From Arabidopsis thaliana (taxonomy: Eukaryota; Streptophyta; Magnoliopsida; Brassicales; Brassicaceae), in NCBI RefSeq assembly GCF_000001735.4, contig NC_003076.8, forward strand, positions 9,052,001 through 9,116,000: 64,000 nucleotides of DNA. Direction: 5' to 3'. The position numbers and the translations under genes were made by a program. Below the pieces are notes generated by a model. That model was not told the DNA's origin, ran no database searches, and saw only the letters and a program-made list of their open reading frames with translations. The stretch's first letter is position 1. The number at the start of each line of letters is the position of its first letter. Positions 41,773-53,012 of the stretch are shown in pieces.

Positions 41773-42258
41773 TCAAAACCTTTTAACCAATTGCGACTGC
41801 ATATTAATGCTTAAACCGTTCCAGACTTTTGAGTATTGCCTTCTCTTATTTGGTTTCGATGACTTTCCATTGTCCTCATCATCATCAACATCATCAGCTC
41901 CATTGTCCCCATAGTCATCTTCTTCATCATCATCATCTTCGTCTTCATCACTAATCTCAAACACTTTTTTTGGTTTTTTAGATGCTTCAGCTTCAGACTT
42001 TTTTCTTCTCTCTGTTTTAGAGGCAGAAGCTTCATCACCCTTGCCTCTTCTTTGGGTTTTTGAAGCTTCTGGTTCACACACTTTTTTCCTCTGCGTCATA
42101 GGTGTTCCTGTTTCATCTCTCACTTTTCTTTTCAGCTCTTTAGATCCTCCTGCTTCATCATTAGCTTGTTGTTGTTCATATCTAGCTTGTTCCAACTCAA
42201 TGACTCTCCGAGATTCCACATCTAATGATCTCAAATACCCAGCATCAACAGAATCCAA
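41773..42258 (-). pseudogene. Acidic/basic N-terminal ORF, probable hAT transposase remnant
   Basis: The 161-aa ORF starts MDSVDAGYLRSLDVESRRVI. It has a Lys-rich region with repeated EASKTxRR(K/G) units, then an acidic run (SDEDEDDDDEEDD), and ends in KRRQYSKVWNGL. Nuclear-localisation-like basic patches and the SKVW motif recall the segment just before the BED zinc finger of hAT transposases. The zinc finger itself and everything after it are absent. It could be transcribed as a small nuclear protein. Its location inside the hAT element argues for a transposase leftover. Confidence 0.45.
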
Positions 42259-43317
42259 CGGATCCTATCATTAACAAAATACAAAAACTAGTCAAGACTA
42301 GCAAATCAATCAAACAAAAGTAAAACATCTAATTGTTTATGTGTAGTCACAAATAACATACCATTACAAGTGTTAGATGCTCTGTTTTGATCTGAAATCT
42401 GAATCTAAAAAGCTTCAATGATCGTAAAAAAGAAACTTGAAGAGATAGAGAATGACTTTTCAGTTTCCTTGTTAATCAATTGAGCGTGAACTGCTACTTC
42501 TAGGGTTTGAACTGCACAAGAAACTCTAATAGAGAGAAAAAGTTTGAAAGGCTCTATGAGAAATGAAGGGTTTTAAAAGAGTTGGTTTTTCTTTCGTGGG
42601 CTACCCGCATACCCGCAGTCCGCAACGGGCTTGTCCACTAGAATCCGCAGTCCGTAATGGGCCTGCCCGCGAGGCCCGCTAATTTGTGGACAAAAAAATC
42701 AACGTCCAAGCTCGCTCCGCCATGGACTACTTGGACAAAGCCCGCGGGCTAGCGGCCCGCTTGACAACTCTAAGAATAATGAATAAAAAAAACTCAAATG
42801 ATTCCATTTAAGTTGATAATATTCTTATTCAACCTTGATCTTTATGATGAATTCACCCTTATTGTTGATTCCCTCATGTTTGGTAAATCTACTCCAAATG
42901 ATCAATACAATAAAGAAGACATATCCAACCTAAAATTCTTGGCCAATAACAAACAGTTTGTAACGATTTTAGATGTTTCAATTACGATAATTCATGGTGT
43001 GGTCCCCTTAATCATGTTTAAAATATCTAAACAAATTATTGGTAAACGAATTTCCGGTATTGTGGATATAACCCGACCGGTTGAGATCTGGCATGTCTCA
43101 TAACATGGTCAAATTATATTTTTTTCGTATCAAATTATTTTGACTAGTCAGGTGGCCGCTGTTCGGCCACGTAGCCCAATCCCATAATCAGAAAACAAAG
43201 CCGTGTTGTGTGTGTGTTTTCCATCGACATCTCTTGTTAAACCAAATCTCACAATTATTCCTAAAAAAAAGCTTTTTTCCTTTCATTTTAAAATCTTTTA
43301 TACAAGTGTGTCAATTT

Positions 43318-43508
43318 GATGATGAATCTTTTTTTTTTTTTTTTTTTGTTTTTTTTGGAGTTTCTCGGCCAAAACCCGTAATTCCCCCAGACCCGAAACC
43401 ATAGCATGTAATATTAGTTTCGTTCCAAGCGTCACTCGAACCAGAGACCTCTAAGTTTCGTCTAAGGTTTTTACCAATTGAACTAACGACACTTGGTAGA
43501 TGATGAAT
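43318..43508 (-). mobile_element. tRNA-derived SINE with 10-bp target duplication
   Basis: The body is 43328-43498, read on the minus strand. The 5' end TACCAAGTGTCGTTAGTTCA contains an A box (TAGTTCAATTGG) and a B box (GGTTCGAGTGA). The 3' end is a long A tract, seen as T-runs at 43329-43357. The direct repeat GATGATGAAT flanks it at 43318-43327 and 43499-43508. This is the standard structure of an Arabidopsis AtSB-type SINE. The subfamily was not determined. Confidence 0.85.
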
Positions 43509-43578
43509 ATCCAAATTAGCTCATAATATCTTACATTTTATAATTAATGCAAATAACACTAAAACGAATATCATCAAG

Positions 43579-43714
43579 AGTTGACATTATACATGTTCAG
43601 ATCCTCTAGCACAAATAACAATGCCACCTTCGGAAGATGTTTAATCACGAGTGATCGACTCTAGAGTTCGACTCTATCTCCCATACATAAAACTAAAAAA
43701 AAGTTGACACTATA
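43579..43714 (+). mobile_element. Second SINE-like insertion, diverged
   Basis: The body 43592-43701 ends in an A-rich tail (ACTAAAAAAAA) and contains a B-box-like GAGTTCGACTC. It is flanked by near-identical AGTTGACATTATA (43579-43591) and AGTTGACACTATA (43702-43714), 12 of 13 bases. A clear A box is not visible, so it may be a diverged or 5'-truncated SINE. Confidence 0.55.
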
Positions 43715-44670
43715 CTTAGTTAAATCTAGTGTTAGTTCCTTTTAAATGTTATGTTTTTATTTTATATATCAATGTCTATGATAAAATTTACGAATGACTT
43801 ATATCACTTCAAACTTTTAGATTTATTTTTTGGATTGAGGAACTTTTACAACTTTTTTTTAACCACACATTTATTAAATTTGTACAATTTTAAATACACA
43901 GATTTGTAATAATTTACATTTTTCGGAAATATTGACTTTAATTAGTGAACGAAAACAAAGTATTATAATTTGTACAGCTTTCATTTCTACCAATCACAAA
44001 TTTTTTATCAAAAACGTTGCACAAAAATTTACTCTCAGCTTTATTGTATAACTTTCTCGTACAACTTTTTTTTACAGTTTTGCACTATTCTGAAAAGCTT
44101 ACCGCTCCAGCTAACAGATAAAATTTTTATACAGTTTTATGTTACCAATCGGAACCATTAGTTTTGGTTTTGTATCTAAACTTAGTTTTTTTAAGTTTTC
44201 AGTTCCGTAAGATTTTCAAATTTTATTTTATTTGGACTGACAAAGGTATTAATTCTATAAATTGACAAAAATGTTTTTATTTAATTTATTATATACATAA
44301 AAACACAGAATAGGTATTGGTAATAGACCGGTTCGATTTGGTTCTATTCGAAGAATAAAATAACCAACCACTTTGTTAACAAAACGCAGCCGTATTAACT
44401 GTTTCGGGACCCAATAAAGGAAACGTATAAAACTTTGACTCCAAAAAAAAAAAAAAAACACACGCCTAACCTGCTTCAATGGAAAAGTCATACATTTACC
44501 TAACCAGACCTTCTTCGCATCTTCGTCTTCTTCCTTCGTGATCTCTCAAATTCTCTCCCTTTTAAAGTCCTAAATCAAAACCCTAAACCCATAAATCCAA
44601 TCCCTCCATTCGAATTCTTCATTCTCTCTCTCTCTCTCTCTCACAATTACTGATCGGTTCTGAAATTTGT
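43715..44670. other. Intergenic DNA and FC1 leader
   Basis: AT-rich, followed by the likely FC1 promoter and leader. A CT-repeat at 44621-44642 lies just before the start codon, typical of plant 5' UTRs. Confidence 0.4.
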
Positions 44671-44674
44671 AGCT

Positions 44675-46752
44675 ATGCAGGCAACGGCTTTATCATCTGG
44701 GTTCAATCCTCTAACGAAACGTAAAGATCACAGATTTCCCAGGTTAGTGTTCATTCTCAATCGATTTTGATCTCCTTTTATGGTTTTGGATTGTTGATTT
44801 ATTGGTTATATGTCTCTATAGGTCATGCTCTCAGAGAAATTCTCTGTCTTTGATTCAATGCGATATAAAAGAGAGATCTTTCGGAGAGTCTATGACGATC
44901 ACGAATCGTGGATTGAGTTTTAAGACGAATGTGTTTGAGCAAGCTCGTTCTGTGACTGGAGACTGTTCTTATGATGAAACTTCAGCTAAAGCACGTTCTC
45001 ATGTTGTTGCAGAAGATAAGATTGGTGTCTTGCTTTTGAATTTAGGTGGTCCTGAAACTCTTAACGATGTTCAACCTTTCTTGTATAATCTCTTTGCTGA
45101 TCCGGTGAGAATCTTTTGACTTTGTGTGTTTGTGATTGATTTGTGTTGAAAGTGGGATGCTGAAATGGTTTTGTTGTTGTTGTTGAAGGATATTATAAGG
45201 CTTCCTAGACCATTTCAGTTTCTTCAAGGGACTATAGCTAAGTTTATATCTGTTGTTCGTGCTCCGAAATCTAAAGAAGGGTATGCTGCTATTGGTGGTG
45301 GCTCTCCTTTGCGTAAAATAACTGATGAGCAAGCGGATGCTATTAAGATGTCTTTGCAAGCGAAGAACATTGCTGCTAATGTCTATGTTGGTATGCGGTA
45401 TTGGTATCCGTTCACTGAGGAGGCTGTTCAGCAGGTGTGATTTGCTCTCAGTATTGATGGAGTTTCTTATGTTTGTGTCATAGTCATGTTTATCTTAACA
45501 AGCTAATTTCTTTTAATCAGATAAAGAAGGACAAAATTACTAGACTTGTTGTACTGCCATTGTATCCTCAGTATTCTATCTCTACAACGGGTTCAAGCAT
45601 ACGCGTTCTCCAAGATTTATTCAGGTTTGTGCAAGCTACAGAGCATATTCGTAGTTTATTGGTTGTTTACTTTTAAATGATTTCTTAGTTGCACGAGCGG
45701 TACTTAACATGTATCATCATTCAGGAAAGATCCGTACCTAGCTGGAGTGCCGGTAGCTATTATAAAGTCCTGGTACCAAAGGCGAGGCTATGTCAATTCT
45801 ATGGCTGACCTCATTGAGAAGGAGCTTCAAACTTTCTCTGATCCTAAGGAGGTATAGTTATATCCCCCCCCCCCTCTGTTTTTTCCTCTTCATTGCACAT
45901 TTCTAGTCTGAACACTGGTTAAATTGGTCCATTGTTTTGTGATTTAGGTTATGATATTCTTCAGTGCCCATGGTGTTCCGGTCAGCTACGTAGAGAATGC
46001 TGGAGATCCGTACCAGAAGCAGATGGAAGAGTGTATTGACTTGATAATGGAAGAGCTAAAAGCCAGAGGGGTTCTTAACGACCATAAATTGGCATACCAG
46101 GTTTGTTCTAATCATCCGATATAAACGTTGCTTGGCATTACCTCTTTATGTCAAGTCCTCTAATTGATTCTTGCAATAATCATTTCTTCTCCAGAGTCGT
46201 GTTGGCCCTGTTCAATGGCTGAAGCCATACACCGATGAGGTTCTTGTCGACCTTGGTAAGAGTGGTGTTAAGAGTCTACTAGCCGTTCCAGTCAGGTGAG
46301 AGACCATATAATAATCCCTGTTAGCTCATTTCCGTATTGTGGAAGAGATACTTTCCAAGCGTCCATTATCAGATTCGTTAGTTATTGATCATTTCGGCTT
46401 TCTTATTTTTCTTTCATATCTTGGATCTTTCAGTTTCGTGAGTGAGCACATTGAGACACTTGAGGAGATAGACATGGAGTATAGGGAATTAGCTCTTGAG
46501 TCAGGGGTAGAGAACTGGGGACGGGTACCCGCGCTAGGTCTCACACCATCCTTCATCACCGACTTAGCTGATGCAGTGATAGAATCACTTCCTTCAGCAG
46601 AAGCAATGTCAAACCCAAATGCAGTGGTTGACTCAGAAGATAGCGAGTCGTCAGATGCTTTCAGTTACATTGTCAAGATGTTCTTCGGTTCGATTCTGGC
46701 TTTCGTCCTACTTCTCTCCCCAAAGATGTTCCATGCGTTCCGGAACCTATAG
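44675..46752 (+). CDS. FC1: Ferrochelatase 1
   Basis: Eight exons: 44675-44742, 44822-45104, 45189-45434, 45521-45624, 45725-45851, 45948-46100, 46195-46295 and 46434-46752, giving 466 aa as I recall for Arabidopsis FC1. It inserts ferrous iron into protoporphyrin IX to make protoheme, in plastids (a mitochondrial location is debated). Seen: a Ser/Arg-rich N-terminal transit region, [34 protein letters not shown], the signature [18 protein letters not shown] with the metal-handling His, and [16 protein letters not shown]. The C-terminus has a hydrophobic segment ([18 protein letters not shown]). It lacks the LHC-type tail of the second plant isoform. AT5G26030. Intron 5 (from 45852) contains a run of C. 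Confidence 0.97.
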
Positions 46753-46797
46753 AATCTCGTTGGTTTTGTGTTAAGTCTTTTCTTGGAGAAATGTCTT

Positions 46798-46909
46798 GGT
46801 TAAATTCAATATATATAGTCCAATCTATTGAAGTACTAGTACACCAGCTCTAATAAGCTGATGTGGGTAAGTAGTTCAATAGATTGGACTATGTATATTA
46901 AATTTGACT
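46798..46909. repeat. Fold-back (inverted repeat) 3' of FC1
   Basis: Arms 46798-46837 and 46870-46909 are about 40 nt each, with a perfect core AGTCCAATCTATTGAA. The loop is 32 nt and contains its own AGCT..AGCT stem. The fold begins 46 bp after the FC1 stop codon, so it is probably in the 3' UTR. It could be a tiny MITE or a stem-loop element. Confidence 0.7.
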
Positions 46910-47320
46910 AAGAGATAAACTAGAGAATGGGAATAAAGAATGAGAAACGGTATTAGAAAGTTCTTTGAGGAAATTTAGATGTATTTTAAATTGAAGATGC
47001 ATTTAGCTATAAACATAGTGGCTACGTTCCTCTTAGAGATGAGGAGAGAATTATATTCTATTATTATTTGGTTTCTTTTCTTCGTTTTTGTATGGTTTCA
47101 ATACTTAATTGTCAAAAGTATCCTATAATTTTGTTGTTCATAGTGTTAACTGTTAACAGAATATAAAGCTTTTGAATACGTTTCAACACTGAACTTACAA
47201 GTAAATTAAACAAGGGAAAGGTACACATATACAAAAGGTGACAAACACATCATAAGGGTCTCTCTCTATACAAATATACACAAACACAAAACAAAGAAAC
47301 TCTGTCTTTGGCTATATGAC

Positions 47321-49598
47321 TTATTCCGGTCGTGTCTGGATCAACCCTTGCCGTGAGAGATTCTCAATGGAATCCGCAATAACTCTAGCGCTTGACTTCA
47401 TGTACCCGCCTGCACAAAGTATCATCACATAACTTCTTTTAACCTTTAAAAACCATTACTCAAAAAGGCAATACATCGTTGGTTTATATAAATGTTAAAA
47501 TCCAATTTAGCACCTGAGGTTAGCATCACAAGAGGAATATTTTTCTCCCTTGCAAATCTGAAGACTTTCTCGTCTCTACTTGTTATGCCATCGGGGCTTA
47601 TCTGTCACACACGAGTCACCATTCACCAAGTTAGAGACATTGTAAGTGAGGAAGAAACTAAATATCCTGCTGCGATAGAAATGCGATATCTGCAGTGTAT
47701 AAATTACCTTTAGAAGTCCCAGAGGGTCACCATCTAATATGTCTGTGCCAGCATTGTAAATTACCAACTCCGGTTGGAAGTTTCGCGAAGCAACCTGACA
47801 GTTATACATAGGTTCCCTTAAGATCACGAAAGACCACAGTTACTATTCATGTTTTTTCGAGGAACCAAGTTCTTATGCTCCTAATCTATCATCTCCAGTC
47901 AGACTATATCACATAAGTAAACCGCCAGGAAACATGAGATTAAGGAATATGCTCTCTAATGCATACCTCAAGGGCTTCATCTAGTTTCCTCAAATACTCA
48001 TCGGTGGTCGTCCCGCTCTGCCAAGATATACGAAGAACTATAATGTGACACAAAATAATCAAATCAATTCTAGCTGATACGTGTAAGACGATAGGCTTAC
48101 CATGACCTCAACTTTCTGATCGATAAATCTCCTAGCTCTATAATCCTGTAAGAAGATACATCTAACTTCAAAAGCAAGCATGGACAAAACTGCACTATAA
48201 GTTCAAAGGAATGGTAATGACTTCAAAAGAGGAAAGCTCCAAAGGCTTACGAAAGGGTATATCTCGGGATTGTACATATCCAAAATGTAAACACGGTCTG
48301 CAGACAATATACTGTTATCACCATACTAAACACCATTATGGCAAAGCATCATGAAATATATAAAGTTTTTATCATACTGTCATCGCCGAGATCTGTTTCA
48401 TGGCCATTCCCTTGATGAGCATCAAGATCTATTATCATAACCCTGTTCAAGTTTAACAAGGTCAAGGAGACCATTGCCATATCAAGGTCCATGATAGAAG
48501 CAAACAGATACCATTGGTGAAAATTTACCTCGAGATTCTCAGACGAAGAAACGCAAAGTGAATACAGAGAGAAATATCAGCGAAAGCACAAAACCCGCCT
48601 CCTCTTTCAGCAGTACAATGATGAAAACCTCCTCCAATGTTTATCGCCCATCCACGTTCTGTTGCAAGTTTAGCTGCCAGAATCGTCCCACCAACCTATA
48701 TAACACACCTATTTTATAACCCCTCCACAAATATAAAGTTCTCGGAAACAATCAAAGTAGTAATGCAACAAACGATTCTTCTACCTGCTTTCGGAATGGG
48801 TAAAGAACTTTCTGCTGCACAAGAAAATTCGGAAAAAACGCAACTGGTGCAACCTATACATTGTAGAAAACTTTAGCTCAACAAGAATCAAAAAGATCAT
48901 TCAGTGACCAATTCTCATATAAGAATACAATATTACCTCGGTGATCCTAGCGACAGTGGCACTGCTTTTCAAGCTGTTTAAGTAGTTCTCAGAATGTACC
49001 TAATACATAACAACCACAAACAAAAGGTTACACAACCATCAAAATTCCAATACATAGCCAACAGTGATTGATCACAGTTCATACATTTAAGAGAAACCAA
49101 ATAGTACCACTAAAAGATCAATCTTTGAAGCTTCAAGAGGCTCAACAATTGCTTTCTCCTCCAGAAACCCATCTGAAACAAGGAACTTGCAAACTCTACC
49201 CCACTTGGAAGAATCAAATGGGTGCCTACACAATTATCAAATCTCAACATAAAAAAACCAACTTTCGAATTTCACAAGATTGACCAACAGAGAAAATTTC
49301 TAAAATTGGGGAAAAAGACTCACAATTTCTCAATACCCATGAACGAGATATCATAAGACGATGAATAGATAATCGAAACCTTTGAAAGAGGAACGTCGAA
49401 GTAGAGTTTACTGTTGAGAATTCGCTCTCGTCGGAGAGCTTCGGGATGAGTCGCCATCGAAAACGATGATATTTCAGAGGTTCGATTACAGGAGAAGAGA
49501 AATTTGAAGACTTTGATTGCGAAAAACGTGAAGAGCAAGTAAATAGCTAAGTCGCGAGTTAACTCGGTCCAGGTCGAGATGACTCGGGTATGTGTCAT
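47321..49598 (-). CDS. HDA2: Class IV histone deacetylase
   Basis: Twelve exons: 49598-49324, 49225-49108, 48999-48937, 48853-48785, 48695-48529, 48442-48378, 48297-48251, 48145-48101, 48017-47967, 47794-47708, 47601-47514 and 47409-47321. Product 387 aa, the length I recall for HDA2. It is a zinc-dependent lysine deacetylase of the HDAC11 class. Catalytic motifs are intact: GGGFHHCTAERGGGFCAF, MIIDLDAHQGNGHE, ELVIYNAGTDILDGDPLG and LTSGGYM. The start at 49598 adds 47 residues, including a hydrophobic stretch (LAIYLLFTFFAIKVF), before MATHPEALRRERIL. The in-frame ATG at 49457 would give a 340-aa protein, closer to the usual class IV length, and could be the main start. AT5G26040. Confidence 0.95.
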
Positions 49599-49689
49599 TA
49601 GTTTTTGGTCTGAAGCGGTGAGATATTTTTTTTGTTGGCAGAGATTTTTGTTAGCGACGAAGACGACTAATTTCAAAACGCAGGGAACA

Positions 49690-51390
49690 AGCGCGTTTCA
49701 CTGACTTTCTCTTGGCACAAAAAAGTTAAATGGGAAATTTGACTCTATAACCAAAAAAAAGTTATAAATTAAGAAACTAACACATAAAAAAGAGATATTA
49801 TCTATATTTTATGTAATAAAGACAGATATTATCTCATATTGCTTAAGTCATCTTCTTCTCTTTGTTGCTATAAAAATATGAATTGGAGTTTTTGTCCAGA
49901 AAAGCTAATGTCACGAAATTTTAAGTTTTTGACTTATTTTTTGTGGCAGGCCGTGTAAAGTCTCGAGGAGAGATAGTCGAGTAAATTGCCGACACGTCGT
50001 GTAGGACTCACTCTGATTCCGTTGGGGTTTTAGTTTACAGAGACATGATCATATTTTTTTACTCCGATTTCGTTGGGGTTTTAATTTACAGAGACATGAT
50101 TATATTTTCTTCCTCCGATTTCGTTGGGGTTTTCGTTTGTTGTTTTTATTGGGTTCCTTATTTAACAACTGGATGTTACTTCTTCTCTAATTTGGATTTG
50201 GATAGATGAAGTGTGGCGACGAAATGCCAATCCATAAATGTTGGAGTGAGATATCAGAACTATATCGGGAACCAATAAATCTATTTTGATTTTGAGAAAA
50301 TTTTGAGAGATACTATTACATTTTGTGAATATACTATTTACGTATATCTTGTACTATATACGTTTTAAAATGAATTGTTTGTTTTGATTAAGGATGTTAA
50401 GTGATTTGATCAGTGTTTTATATTAAAAGCCTTGGGTTCCCTATATATTATCTTAGGATTTAGTATCCTTCCATCAAAAAGTATTTAATTGATTATTTGG
50501 ATTCATCGGAACAAACGTTTCTATTTGAACAAATATATACTATTCTATCTTTATTTGATGATATGTATAGAACTTGATACCACTATTCATTTCTTAAAAA
50601 ATTCGTTTCCGATTTTTAAAATTCAAATCATATTAGATAAACAAAAAAAAATCTGTTTTTTCAATAGTATTATTAACTTTAACCAAGTAATATTATTAAA
50701 CTAATGTAGTAAACTAGATTAAGAGGATGAATGTATTTTAATCATATAAATTTATCTTTCCTCTTGTCTCAGACTTCTCTTTCTCTACAAGCACATCTGT
50801 TTTACATACAAATAGAGTTGGTCCGTGGTGATTTATTGTTTACTTTAAAAATAAAGCGGCTCAATTGCTGATGGATTTGTCCATCCCGACCGCGGTACCC
50901 ATTCAAATTCTTAGTACTAAAATTTTGGAGTGAACTAGTTATTTTATAACTTCGTCTCGGACAAGAGTAAAGTCCACGGACCAAAATGCGACATGAAGTC
51001 ACGAATAGTGGTGGCCGTGATTCAACATTTTAACCTACCACTATGAATTTGATTAATACACAAGTTTCATCTTCTTGATTGGATATTTTCTAACTAAGAA
51101 AACAAAGAATTTGGAGAATTTGGACCAAAGGCTTGGACGTTCAGCTTATTAAAACTAAAGCGGATAAAGGAATTTCTTGTGATTTGAAATAATAATATTA
51201 CTACATACTTTTTATACTTTTGTGTATTTATAACCCCATGAATATTCAAGGATGCGTCGTGTGAGTCTAATACAAAGGGGTGAAGATAATGAATAAGTAT
51301 ATCAGTGGTTGTAACGAAGACTCATAAATTGCATGTTATTGACAAAAAAAATAAAATTAAAGATTGTTGGATAAAAAGAATTAAATTGAA
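49690..51390. other. Intergenic DNA between HDA2 and the S1 cluster
   Basis: Apart from the 51-bp repeat at 50011-50140, this is AT-rich with no recognised gene. Confidence 0.4.
50011..50140. repeat. 51-bp tandem repeat, about 2.5 copies
   Basis: GTTGGGGTTTT starts at 50021, 50072 and 50123, a 51-bp period. Units share CCGATTTCGTTGGGGTTTT and TTTACAGAGACATGAT. Confidence 0.85.
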
Positions 51391-51394
51391 GATT

Positions 51395-51877
51395 TCACCA
51401 TTTCCAAACCCATTTGCTTTTGAGAACATCAACATATTTCTTGCGACTATCCCCTCCTCCATCTTTTACAATCCTTCTTAGATAGAACCCATCTCTCTTC
51501 GCTACCCAAAAGCACTCGTCCCCTCCCACCCCGCATTGCTTTCGAAACCCGTCCTTGACAGAAAACACTGTCACCACGTCTTCGTTCGTGGTTCCAAACC
51601 CGCTACGAAACTGGCAACGGAACTCGGTTTTCTGAAAGGGCCACATGTTCATTGTCGTGAACTTCCATATCCGCGATTGCTTCGGCTTTAGCATATTCCA
51701 CCCGAGGTCATCCTCGTTTGACCAGCACCGCACGGCTAGCTTCGCTTTACGGACACTAGCGACCCCCGAGATTTCATTCTTTAGCTCTAGTCGACCCGCT
51801 ATGGTTGGTGCGGGTAACAACACCGCTGCTAACAAAACCGTCGCCACGAAGAAGCACCAGCCGAGGTCTCTTCCCAT
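51395..51877 (-). CDS. S1-type self-incompatibility-homologue secreted protein
   Basis: Single-exon gene, 160 aa from the ATG at 51877. The frame stays open upstream to 51973, but the signal peptide begins at MGRDLGWCFFVATVLLAAVL and is cleaved near TIAG. The mature part starts LELKNEISGVASVRKAKLAV. The S1/SPH fold markers are visible: RCWSNEDDLGW, FRCQF and a Cys pair in QCGVGGDECFW followed by RDGFYLR. The poppy S protein is the founder of the family. In Arabidopsis SPH proteins are small secreted proteins of mostly unknown role. First of five in this cluster, probably AT5G26050. Confidence 0.88.
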   Translation of the reverse strand: MGRDLGWCFFVATVLLAAVLLPAPTIAGRLELKNEISGVASVRKAKLAVRCWSNEDDLGWNMLKPKQSRIWKFTTMNMWPFQKTEFRCQFRSGFGTTNEDVVTVFSVKDGFRKQCGVGGDECFWVAKRDGFYLRRIVKDGGGDSRKKYVDVLKSKWVWKW

Positions 51878-51979
51878 TTCGATCAAATGATCGCAATGTT
51901 TTCTTAGTTCTTGATTTCGTCGAGTCTTGGTGCTTACGCGTAAGACCGATATATAATGTGCATTAACTGGCAATTAGAC

Positions 51980-53005
51980 CGTTACATATGTGGCTTCTAA
52001 ATTTAGAAGTACTAGAATCTATTTTCATCTATATTTGGAGATAGAACAGAGAATAAATCCCAAAAAGTTGAAAAATAAAATGTGCTGTTTCTGAAAGTTT
52101 GACCAGAATTCGTCATCATCCTCGTTGATATTGTTATCACATAGCTAGGTTTGATACGTTGAAAAGTTTAGAACGTTATCATACACCTTTTTTTTTTTAA
52201 ATTATTCACCACATTAATCAAGTTTTTCACGTTTTCATACATACCAAAATAAGTTTATTATGTTACTCACATATAACTAATAGATATATTCATTGTATCA
52301 ATTTGACGGTAGAGATGGCTAAATTAAATCGTGGTTATGAATTTACAAAACGATAAATAACAAAATTCTTTTCCACATTTTTTGTATCATAGCACAATGG
52401 CTTGTCTTATTTGTTTTCTTTGCTCACTCACCTTCTTTTTCTTTTCTAGTCGTTCAATGTCTCTTTGACCTACTTCATAATTTTTCTTCGATATTTCAGC
52501 TGAAAACTACTTTGATTTCTTAATTTACATATACACATTCCTTCAAGAATCTCTATTGATAGCGATTAAGGTTGTTGGATGATCATCATGCATAGCTAAA
52601 AAAATTTAAATTACCTTTTAGGTTATAAGTTTCCCCTTTTGGCGTAGAATCTCCTCCGACCAGAGATTTGACGTCTTTGTTATCTTAAAGGAGAATTCCC
52701 TTTGAAAAAATCATATAGTACACCAGAAGAGTTACTAATTCTAGATTAGGTTTCTCATGTTCCATCAATCTACTATTTAATTGACAATTATGTTATTTAT
52801 TTAATATACCATAAATAACTAATATGTACCCTGCTATAGATCTAATATATAACAACATATTATATATATAGATACGTTCTTTCTCATTTTCACCATAGAT
52901 ATATAGTTACACATTGTATGATTTTATTACCATGAATAACACATACAGAGACGAAAATCACGATATCCGGTCCTCGCGATCTTCATGACAATCAACACCG
53001 TGAAA
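51980..53005. other. Intergenic DNA
   Basis: AT-rich spacer between two S1-type genes; no feature recognised. Confidence 0.4.
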
Positions 53006-53012
53006 TTGTTAA

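Larger units (their letters stand above)
40660..42780. mobile_element. Non-autonomous hAT transposon with captured exons
   Basis: The body 40668-42772 starts TAGAGGTGTCAGACGGGCCG, and its reversed right end reads TAGAGTTGTCAAGCGGGCCG. It is flanked by an 8-bp direct repeat AGAATAAT (40660-40667 and 42773-42780), the hAT signature. Strongly GC-rich subterminal arrays of GGGC/GCCCG words occupy 40678-40830 and 42600-42760. The interior carries an acidic ORF ending in a BED-like start and fragments of an unrelated membrane-protein gene. The catalytic and dimerisation parts of a transposase are missing. Confidence 0.85.

Noticed and set aside
43210..43404. 64-codon ORF with a Phe-rich stretch
   Set aside because: Most of it is the reversed poly(A) tail of the SINE at 43328-43498.
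43380..43500. Possible tRNA gene because of A and B boxes
   Set aside because: No acceptor-stem pairing or complete cloverleaf, and it has a poly(A) tail and target duplication. It is a SINE, not a tRNA gene.
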